From assembly GCA_002371985.1 (NCBI GenBank), contig DFHZ01000122.1, positions 284 to 8,934 on the forward strand: a DNA stretch of 8,651 nt, written 5' to 3'. The first letter of the stretch is position 1. Each line of letters opens with the position of its first letter. The notes under the pieces are model-generated. The model did not search any database. It was given only the letters and a program-made list of their open reading frames with translations, and had not been told where the DNA came from. A program made the position numbers and the translations under genes. Source of the stretch: Ruminococcaceae bacterium UBA3710 (GTDB taxonomy: Bacteria > Bacillota > Clostridia > Oscillospirales > Acutalibacteraceae). This document shows positions 1 through 4,811 of this stretch, one piece after another.

Positions 1-610
1 GGAATGCACCCGCCATAAACGGATTATCCTCGGGGGCATTGCATAAAACTACAAGTTTGGCAGGACCTATACAGTTATTATCTTTTGTAAGTTCTGCCGA
101 TTCCCTTACAACCTCGCCCATAAGTTTTACGGCATCCATATTTATTCCCGATTTTGTAGAGCCTATATTAACAGACGCACATATTTTTGATGTTTGCTTT
201 AGAGCCTTCGGAATTGAATTTATGAGTTCTAAATCCCCTGCCGAAAAGCCTTTATGCACAAGTGCCGAAAAACCGCCGATAAAATTAACTCCCGTATCAT
301 CCGCTGCCTTTTGCAGTACCTTTGCGTATTTTACAGGGTCTCCGCCCGATACCGCAACAAGCATTGATATTGGCGTAACCGATATACGCTTGTTTATAAT
401 CGGGACGCCGTATTCCGCTTCAATATTACATACGGTTTCAACGAAATTTCCGGCCTTCTTAATTATTTTATCGTAAATCTTACGGCAGGATTTATCTATA
501 TCGGAATCGGCACAATCAAGCAAAGAGATACCCATTGTAACGGTTCTGATGTCGAGATTTTCCTGCTCAATCATATTTACGGTTTCAATTATATCACTAA
601 GATTAAGCAT
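1..610 (-). CDS. PFL family protein (UPF0210/DUF711 type), C-terminal part missing
   Basis: The minus strand stays open from an ATG at 610 to the left edge, giving the first 203 residues of a family whose members usually have about 450. The start MLNLSDIIETVNMIEQENLD, then the segments NFIGGFSALVHKGFSAGD (about 116-133) and CASVNIGSTKSGINMDAV (about 149-166), are recognised as the PFL/UPF0210 family, distantly related to pyruvate formate-lyase in fold. No catalytic role is established for the family and none is claimed here. A ribosome binding site GAGGTAGGAAA fills the 11 bases between the upstream stop and this ATG, which fixes the start. It follows an ACT-domain gene, the standard neighbour of this family in Firmicutes, which suggests that the ACT protein acts with it, perhaps as a ligand-sensing partner. 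Family call is firm; function unknown. Confidence 0.9.
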   Translation of the reverse strand, partial: MLNLSDIIETVNMIEQENLDIRTVTMGISLLDCADSDIDKSCRKIYDKIIKKAGNFVETVCNIEAEYGVPIINKRISVTPISMLVAVSGGDPVKYAKVLQKAADDTGVNFIGGFSALVHKGFSAGDLELINSIPKALKQTSKICASVNIGSTKSGINMDAVKLMGEVVRESAELTKDNNCIGPAKLVVLCNAPEDNPFMAGAF

Positions 611-621
611 TTTCCTACCTC

Positions 622-897
622 TTAAATTCTGTGCATAGAATTAAAAACTTCTTCACGCATAACCCGAATATCGAGCCCCGATTCTTTTGAAAGGTTTTTA
701 AAATCTTCGGTAAGGTCTTTCAAAGAATTGTTCTCGTCGCTCATCTCGGTAAGCATTACCATTACGAAAACGTCCTTTAAAACGGACTGCGTAATATCAA
801 TAATATTTGCGTTTCTTTTTGCACATACAGCACTAACCTTCGCGGTAATACCTACGCTGTCTTTGCCTATTACGGAAATAACGGTTTTCAAAATCAA
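622..897 (-). CDS. ACT domain-containing protein (UPF0237 type)
   Basis: A 91-residue protein that is essentially one ACT domain. It opens with a beta strand, then the ligand-loop pattern VIGKDSVGITAKVSAVCAKR (about 9-28), then NIIDITQSV and a second strand VFVMVMLTEM (about 43-52). ACT domains bind small ligands such as amino acids and usually dimerise; this stand-alone form has no attached enzyme. The start is a TTG at 897 that overlaps the stop of the membrane-protein gene (TTGA), with AAGGAGA a few bases upstream; no ATG lies near. The PFL gene follows after 11 bases, and this pairing is conserved in Firmicutes, so a shared role is likely although the ligand is unknown. Expression probably depends on the promoter at 1347-1374 through translational coupling. 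Confidence 0.9.
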   Translation of the reverse strand: MILKTVISVIGKDSVGITAKVSAVCAKRNANIIDITQSVLKDVFVMVMLTEMSDENNSLKDLTEDFKNLSKESGLDIRVMREEVFNSMHRI

Positions 898-1322
898 CAG
901 TCTCCTTTTTTATAACAACAAAAAATATCCATTATAACTTTTACTACAAGCGAACAAAAAAGTGCCGAGCCGGAAGATATAAAAAACGGTTTATAGAAAA
1001 ATCCGGCTATAAGCATTATAAGACCTGCAAACAGGCAACAAAATGATACTCTTTTCAGATAAGTATAGTTTTTATCGGTCAGTATTTTCCCGACAATAAT
1101 GTTTTTAAGAAAACTTTTAAGAGAAAAAAGTGCAACAACTGCGAAGGGAACACAAGGGTAACAAGAAAGCATTGTAACAGTTGCAAGGTCGGCCGGTCTT
1201 GCTTTCTTTTCGACATACCATGTAGTCGCAAACGGCAAAGCAATGACAAACACAACCAACGCAAACATCATAATATATGTTATAGCAAGTGTCAGTTTGG
1301 CACTCTTTTTATAATCTTTCAT
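894..1322 (-). CDS. DUF2975-like four-helix membrane protein
   Basis: A 142-residue integral membrane protein with four predicted spans at about 11-33, 46-68, 91-111 and 113-136. Between spans two and three lies NIIVGKILTDKNYTYLKRV (about 74-92), which resembles the conserved loop of DUF2975 proteins (a small residue-rich turn, then F/LT..N...L+RI). These proteins have no established biochemical role; in Firmicutes they often sit beside small XRE-type regulators, none of which is seen here. The ATG at 1322 has GTTAGGAGG 9 bases upstream and a strong promoter behind it, so this is the first gene of the leftward operon. Its TGA stop overlaps the TTG of the ACT gene by four bases. Family assignment is from memory of the motif, hence moderate; the membrane topology is clear. 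Several cysteines (SCYPC, CC pairs) are unusual but not diagnostic. Confidence 0.7.
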   Translation of the reverse strand: MKDYKKSAKLTLAITYIMMFALVVFVIALPFATTWYVEKKARPADLATVTMLSCYPCVPFAVVALFSLKSFLKNIIVGKILTDKNYTYLKRVSFCCLFAGLIMLIAGFFYKPFFISSGSALFCSLVVKVIMDIFCCYKKGDC

Positions 1323-1346
1323 TCGGCTACGCCTCCTAACCGATTT

Positions 1347-1374
1347 ATTATACCATATTTTTGCTGATTTTCAA
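1347..1374 (-). promoter_or_regulatory. Sigma-A type promoter of the leftward operon
   Basis: Read on the minus strand there is a -35 box TTGAAA (1369-1374), a 16-base spacer and a perfect -10 box TATAAT (1347-1352) preceded by TGG, which makes an extended -10. It lies 25 bases upstream of the DUF2975-like start, so the expected transcript start is only about 15-20 bases before the ATG. No operator repeat overlaps the boxes in an obvious way. Confidence 0.8.
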
Positions 1375-1404
1375 GTATTGACTTACTATCGATAAGAACA
1401 AAAT

Positions 1405-1447
1405 GCCTGAAGAAGGGCTAAATTCGGCTTTTTAGGCTTTTATCTTT
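1405..1447 (+). terminator. Weak terminator-like hairpin with T-rich tail
   Basis: GCCTGAAGA (1405-1413) can pair with TTTTTAGGC (1429-1437): nine pairs, two of them G-U, with a 15-base loop. TTTTATCTTT follows directly. On the plus strand this is a plausible but weak intrinsic terminator; on the minus strand the G-U pairs become A-C mismatches, so the plus direction is favoured. It would block rightward transcription entering the phage genes unless an antiterminator acts. Confidence 0.35.
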
Positions 1448-1508
1448 ACCGTCAACAAGTCTTTATATGTCGGTGAATGTCGCAAATAAATGAACTAACA
1501 TAAACCCC

Positions 1509-1526
1509 GGTGAAATGAAAATCACC
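1509..1526 (+). promoter_or_regulatory. Small leader hairpin before the first phage gene
   Basis: GGTGA (1509-1513) and TCACC (1522-1526) form a five-pair stem with an eight-base A-rich loop, about 13 bases before the ribosome binding site of the gene at 1553. It could be an RNA structure or an operator half-site; it is short enough to be chance. Confidence 0.25.
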
Positions 1527-1552
1527 AAAATACGAGTAGAAAGGAGCCCGAT

Positions 1553-1810
1553 ATGGACGATAAAAACGAAGAGCTGAAAAAAGAAATGTCGGCTATTCTG
1601 AATGAAAAGTTACCAATGCCGGAAGTTACATCGCTTATAGATGAAGGATTTAAGATTAAAAATCCAAAAAGAAGAACGGCAGTTATGATAGCACTATATA
1701 AAAAAGCCGTTTCAGGCGACCTTTCTGCTATCAAAGAACTACGAAGTATAGTTTCGGGCAATACGCCCGAAAAGGATGCAAAGGCGGTGAAAATAATTGA
1801 AGACATCTGA
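1553..1810 (+). CDS. Small terminase subunit candidate (85 aa, no clear HTH)
   Basis: An 85-residue charged helical protein directly before the large terminase, with an ATG placed 6-7 bases after AAAGGAG. The centre, PKRRTAVMIALYKKAVSGDL (about 39-58), followed by SAIKELRSIV, matches the pattern 'ALxKKAxxGDxxAIxxxR' seen in short small-terminase or terminase-associated proteins of Firmicute phages. Small terminases recognise the packaging site and load the large subunit onto DNA, and position is the main argument for that role. Typical ones have 140-180 residues with an N-terminal helix-turn-helix; none is visible, and the protein is about half the usual size. It overlaps the large terminase gene by 14 bases. 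It could instead be an accessory protein with the true DNA-recognition subunit elsewhere. Confidence 0.6.
   Translation: MDDKNEELKKEMSAILNEKLPMPEVTSLIDEGFKIKNPKRRTAVMIALYKKAVSGDLSAIKELRSIVSGNTPEKDAKAVKIIEDI
1781..1787 (+). promoter_or_regulatory. Ribosome binding site for the TTG start of the large terminase
   Basis: AAGGCGG, one base off the consensus AAGGAGG, lies inside the upstream gene nine bases before the TTG at 1797. It supports that TTG start; the next in-frame ATG lies beyond the ATP-binding motif and would remove it. Confidence 0.6.
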
Positions 1811-3092
1811 ATTCCGAATTTCTGAAATAGTCGGAAACGGCTACAACGATTTTTGGAACTCAAAAAAGCGGTACAGGGTTTTAAAAGGCGGAAAAGCATC
1901 AAAGAAAAGCACCACTACGGCACTTAATATGATTTTCCGTCTTATGAAATACAAAAACAGTAATCTTCTTGTTGTGCGCCAAGTTATGAACACCCACCGC
2001 GACAGTACCTTTGCTCAACTTCTTTGGGCACAGGAAAGGCTTAATGTCAAAGAATTTTGGCATAATACAGTTTCACCGATGGAAATGACCTACTTACCTA
2101 CAGGACAAAAAATTCTCTTTCGTGGATTTGATGATGTTTTAAAACTTGCCTCGACCACCGTTTCAAAGGGTTATCTCAACTTTGTTTGGATAGAAGAAGC
2201 CTTTGAAATAGCAAAAGAAGAAGACTTTTTGAAACTTGATTTATCGGTACCGAGAGGAAAGGTTCCTGACGGTCTGTTCAAGCAAACAACTATCACATTT
2301 AACCCTTGGAGTGAAACTCACTGGTTGAAAAAACGGTTCTTTGATACCAAACATCCAAACTGCGACACATTCACAACAAACTACAAAATCAACGAATTTC
2401 TTGATAAAACCGACATAGAAGTTTTTGAAGAAATGAAAAAAAATAACCGACGAAAGTATGATGTTGCAGGACTTGGAAATTGGGGCATTTCTGAGGGTCT
2501 TGTTTATGAAAATTTTGAAACCGGTATACCGGAAATCAAAGACCCTGACAACTGGAAAAACTTTTTCGGACTTGACTACGGCTATTCTAATGACCCTACT
2601 GCATTTATCGCAATTAAGGTAAACCCTATCCAAAAAATTATTTATGTTTTTGATGAGTTCTATAAGAAGAGAATGCTAAACTGCGATATTGCCGAAGAAA
2701 TCATTAAAAGAGGTTATGCCAAGGAACGAATAAGAGCGGACTGTGCCGAGCCTAAATCCAACGACGATTTAAAAAGGCTCGGAATTTCAAGAATTGTCCC
2801 TTCAATTAAAGGGCGGGACAGTATACTTAACGGTATTGCCAATATTTGCGAATACAAAATCTTAGTAAACCCGTCTTGTGTCAATACCATTCGTGAACTC
2901 TCGACCTATGTATACGACGAAAAGCGAAATGAGAACGGGCAAAGAATGCCAAAAGATTGCGACAACCATCTTTGTGATGCTATGCGGTATGCCTTTTGTG
3001 ATGTTCGCTTTTTTAAACCTCAAGGTATAAATAACAACCTTGAAAAAACCAAAATAAGTAAAATCAATTCATTAGGAGATTGGAGCATATGA
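1797..3092 (+). CDS. terL: Phage terminase large subunit (PBSX/Terminase_3 type)
   Basis: The 431-residue packaging motor: an N-terminal ATPase that pumps DNA into the prohead through the portal and a C-terminal nuclease that cuts the concatemer. Visible are a P-loop GGKASKKST (31-39), a Walker B-like strand with acidic pair NFVWIEEA (128-135), a coupling motif TITFNP (165-170), and a nuclease domain with acidic residues in FGLDYGYSNDPTAF (257-270), DCAEPKS (315-321) and CDNHLCDAMRYAF (388-400). Length and motif order match the PBSX-type family. The P-loop has lysine where many relatives have glycine or threonine before the KS pair, a tolerated variation. The start is TTG inside the upstream gene; the TGA stop overlaps the next ATG (ATGA). 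All catalytic residues appear intact, so there is no sign of decay. Confidence 0.95.
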   Translation: MKTSEFRISEIVGNGYNDFWNSKKRYRVLKGGKASKKSTTTALNMIFRLMKYKNSNLLVVRQVMNTHRDSTFAQLLWAQERLNVKEFWHNTVSPMEMTYLPTGQKILFRGFDDVLKLASTTVSKGYLNFVWIEEAFEIAKEEDFLKLDLSVPRGKVPDGLFKQTTITFNPWSETHWLKKRFFDTKHPNCDTFTTNYKINEFLDKTDIEVFEEMKKNNRRKYDVAGLGNWGISEGLVYENFETGIPEIKDPDNWKNFFGLDYGYSNDPTAFIAIKVNPIQKIIYVFDEFYKKRMLNCDIAEEIIKRGYAKERIRADCAEPKSNDDLKRLGISRIVPSIKGRDSILNGIANICEYKILVNPSCVNTIRELSTYVYDEKRNENGQRMPKDCDNHLCDAMRYAFCDVRFFKPQGINNNLEKTKISKINSLGDWSI

Positions 3093-3286
3093 ACTTAACA
3101 ATTTATGTTTTAACGCTTTTTTGGGCATTTATTTGCGGATTTTTATTAGGCTTTTCATTCCCGTATCAAAAAAAGTTTCCCATAGCCCACGAAAAAACCG
3201 AGAAAGAAAAATATCGGGATGATTTTTCGGTTATCAACGAAGAATACCGAAATTTTTTAAACTATGACGGTACAAAGCAACAATAA
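3089..3286 (+). CDS. Small single-span membrane protein, function unknown
   Basis: A 65-residue protein with one hydrophobic helix at about 4-25 (LTIYVLTLFWAFICGFLLGF) and a charged tail ending EEYRNFLNYDGTKQQ. The ATG at 3089 overlaps the terminase stop as ATGA and has AGGAG ten bases upstream; a TTG at 3080 in the same frame would sit one base from that site and is rejected. Similar small proteins with a tail like 'NFLNYDG' are remembered from phage clusters of Clostridia, near terminase and capsid genes, but no role is known. The tail is probably cytoplasmic, judging from the positive residues after the helix. It might tether assembly to the membrane or be a small holin-like or exclusion protein; the position inside the head module argues against a normal lysis role. 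Confidence 0.75.
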   Translation: MNLTIYVLTLFWAFICGFLLGFSFPYQKKFPIAHEKTEKEKYRDDFSVINEEYRNFLNYDGTKQQ

Positions 3287-3290
3287 GGAG
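3285..3290 (+). promoter_or_regulatory. Ribosome binding site that decides the scaffold-like start
   Basis: AAGGAG lies six bases before the ATG at 3297 and overlaps the stop of the membrane-protein gene. An in-frame ATG at 3264 inside that gene has no such site, so 3297 is taken as the start. Confidence 0.75.
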
Positions 3291-3296
3291 AAAAAA

Positions 3297-3548
3297 ATGG
3301 AAGAAAACAAAACACCCGAAGTTACAGAAACGGCTGAAATCATCGGAGCAGATGAAAGACTTAAGGCTTTAGCCGAAAAAAGCGGAAAATCGGTAGAGGA
3401 ACTTCTGACTGATTTAGAAGAAAAACAAACCGCTCTTGATGCAAACACTGCCGTAACAAATCAAAGTGTAGGTCCGCAAAGCAAGAACACTCAAGAATTT
3501 TTTGACCCGGCAGGTACCGAGTTTTTAAAAGGACTATGGGGCAAATAA
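3297..3548 (+). CDS. Small acidic scaffold-like protein upstream of capsid gene
   Basis: An 83-residue, very acidic protein. It has an acidic N-terminus, a predicted helix (about 19-48, containing ADERLKALAEKSGKSVEELL and a continuing DLEEKQ segment), a polar Gln/Asn/Ser linker, and a C-terminal tail FDPAGTEFLKGLWGK. It sits 17 bases before the major capsid gene, the place of a scaffolding protein in many phages, and no other scaffold or protease is seen. Charged helix plus short C-terminal capsid-binding tail is the general scaffold plan, but 83 residues is well below the usual 150-300. It may be a reduced scaffold or an unrelated head accessory protein. Start chosen by the ribosome binding site at 3285-3290. 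Confidence 0.6.
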   Translation: MEENKTPEVTETAEIIGADERLKALAEKSGKSVEELLTDLEEKQTALDANTAVTNQSVGPQSKNTQEFFDPAGTEFLKGLWGK

Positions 3549-3565
3549 GAAAAGGAGAAAAATAA

Positions 3566-4747
3566 ATGTCAATAAATTCAATAGAAAACGCAACAAGATA
3601 TTCAGAAGAACTCGATAAAGTCTTCGAGCAAAAAAGTGCAACCGGTTTTTTTGCCGACAATGCACTTAAAACAAAATTTGTAGGAGCAAAGACCGTTATC
3701 ATTCCCGATGTTGATTTTCAGGGTCTTGCCGATTATGACCGTGATACAGGCTTTACAAAGGGTGCTATCACGGTAAGCAACACATCATACAATATGTCTA
3801 TGGACCGTGCCCGTTCTTTACAGATTGACCGTGAAGATATGGACGAAACAGGCATTGCAAACCTTGCAGGAAAAATTTTAGGCGAATATGTAAGGACAAA
3901 GGTTGTTCCTGAATGCGATTCCTATGTTCTTTCAAAACTTGCCGGTCTTGCCGCTACAAGAGCAAATCTCATAGACGGCGATGTTTCAAAGCCTTACGAA
4001 ACACTTTGCAATCTTATAAACGAAGTTCAAAGTGTTGTCGGCTACGACGAGGAATTAGTAGCATTCATTGATAGTTCTATGTATGCTGCACTCTCTAACA
4101 GCAACGAGATTTCCCGCCTTATAAATGTTTCCGACTTTAAGCAGGGAGATGTAACACTCAAGGTTAAATCAATTAACGGTGTATCTTTAATTCCGGTTGT
4201 ATCGGAAAGAATGAAAACCGCTTACACATTCAACAACACAACTGCCGGAGGTTTCACTCCCCTTTCAAGTGCAAGAGAAATCTATATGCTCGTTTGTCCG
4301 AAGTCGGGTGCTCACCTTGTAAAGAAAACCGAGCAGATGAGAATTTTCACACCTGAACAAAACATTGATGCCGATGCTTACAAGTTCGATTACAGAATTT
4401 ACTACGATGTATTTGTAAAGAAGAGCGGTCTTGATGCAATCTGGGCTTGGTTATCTCCGTCTATCAACATCTCGGTTCACCCCGAAAATAAGAGCGTAAC
4501 TAAGGGAGAAATCAGCGGTTCGCTTTCTGTTACCGCAACAAGCAACGGAGAACTTACATACCAGTGGTATTCTTGCACCGATACTAACGGCAACAATGCC
4601 GTAAAGATTGCAGGTGCTTCAAGCAATTCTTTCACAATTCCTACAACCCTTGAAGAAGGCGAATACTTCTATTTTGCTAAAATTACCGTTGACGGTATTG
4701 CTTCTGTAAAATCAAATGTTGCAACCGTTACAGTAGACGGCGAATAA
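3566..4747 (+). CDS. Major capsid protein with C-terminal Ig-like domain
   Basis: A 393-residue coat protein. Residues 1 to about 294 resemble HK97-fold coat proteins of Firmicute phages: TVIIPDVDFQGLADYDRDTG (43-62), the segment with LQIDREDMDETGIANLAGKI (85-104), and GEYVRTKVVPECDSYVLSKL (106-125), where 'R-KVVPE-D-Y' is characteristic. These subunits form the icosahedral shell. From about 298 to 391 there is an Ig-like beta-sandwich with the typical strands SLSVTATSNGELTYQWYSC (319-337) and GEYFYFAKITVDG (365-377) and final ATVTV. Such domains usually stick out from the capsid surface and can bind carbohydrate. They are joined in one frame with no slippage site visible. AAAGGAG lies eight bases before the ATG. 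A terminator-like hairpin follows. No cleavable N-terminal delta domain is evident, in line with the absence of a protease. Confidence 0.9.
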   Translation: MSINSIENATRYSEELDKVFEQKSATGFFADNALKTKFVGAKTVIIPDVDFQGLADYDRDTGFTKGAITVSNTSYNMSMDRARSLQIDREDMDETGIANLAGKILGEYVRTKVVPECDSYVLSKLAGLAATRANLIDGDVSKPYETLCNLINEVQSVVGYDEELVAFIDSSMYAALSNSNEISRLINVSDFKQGDVTLKVKSINGVSLIPVVSERMKTAYTFNNTTAGGFTPLSSAREIYMLVCPKSGAHLVKKTEQMRIFTPEQNIDADAYKFDYRIYYDVFVKKSGLDAIWAWLSPSINISVHPENKSVTKGEISGSLSVTATSNGELTYQWYSCTDTNGNNAVKIAGASSNSFTIPTTLEEGEYFYFAKITVDGIASVKSNVATVTVDGE

Positions 4748-4765
4748 ATTTAAAAAATTCTACTT

Positions 4766-4797
4766 CTGCCCTGAGGGATTTCCCTCGGGGTAGTTTT
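4766..4797 (+). terminator. Intrinsic terminator or attenuator between capsid and portal genes
   Basis: CCCTGAGGG (4769-4777) pairs with CCCTCGGGG (4782-4790) around a four-base loop ATTT, with one G-U pair. Three more outer pairs (4766-4768 with 4791-4793, one a wobble) are possible, and TTTT follows. The stem is strong and the T-tract short, so partial termination or an RNA-stabilising 3' end for the capsid message is more likely than a full stop. It lies in the only gap (64 bases) within the virion operon, and the portal has its own strong AGGAGG after it. Confidence 0.7.
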
Positions 4798-4811
4798 AAA
4801 GGAGGAAAAAA

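Larger units (their letters stand above)
1375..1552. other. Non-coding junction between bacterial operon and phage cluster
   Basis: This stretch separates the leftward bacterial operon from the rightward virion genes. It contains an 8-base palindrome TATCGATA (1387-1394), a terminator-like hairpin (1405-1447), the direct repeat ATGTCG at 1467-1472 and 1477-1482, the repeat CGGTGAA at 1471-1477 and 1508-1514, a small hairpin (1509-1526) and the ribosome binding site AAAGGAG of the first phage gene. No tRNA, integrase fragment or convincing rightward promoter could be found. An attachment site or a packaging (cos/pac) site may be hidden here, as such sites often flank the small terminase gene, but nothing in the sequence proves it. 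Confidence 0.6.

Noticed and set aside
39..476. 145-residue plus-strand open frame near the left edge
   Set aside because: It lies wholly antisense to the PFL-family gene, has no good ribosome binding site and shows no family pattern.
1387..1394. Palindrome TATCGATA as an attachment or operator site
   Set aside because: Eight-base palindromes are expected by chance at this frequency, and there is no second copy or flanking symmetry to support a role.
1378..1406. Possible rightward promoter TTGACT with 17-base spacing
   Set aside because: The matching -10 position reads AAATGC, which is far from TATAAT; other candidates up to 1540 were equally poor.
1522..1902. 126-residue minus-strand frame over the start of the phage cluster
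   Set aside because: It is opposite two well-supported plus-strand genes with proper ribosome binding sites, and its serine/phenylalanine-rich sequence is typical of an antisense shadow.
3264..3296. Longer start for the scaffold-like gene at an upstream ATG
   Set aside because: It lies inside the membrane-protein gene without a ribosome binding site, whereas the ATG at 3297 has AAGGAG six bases before it.
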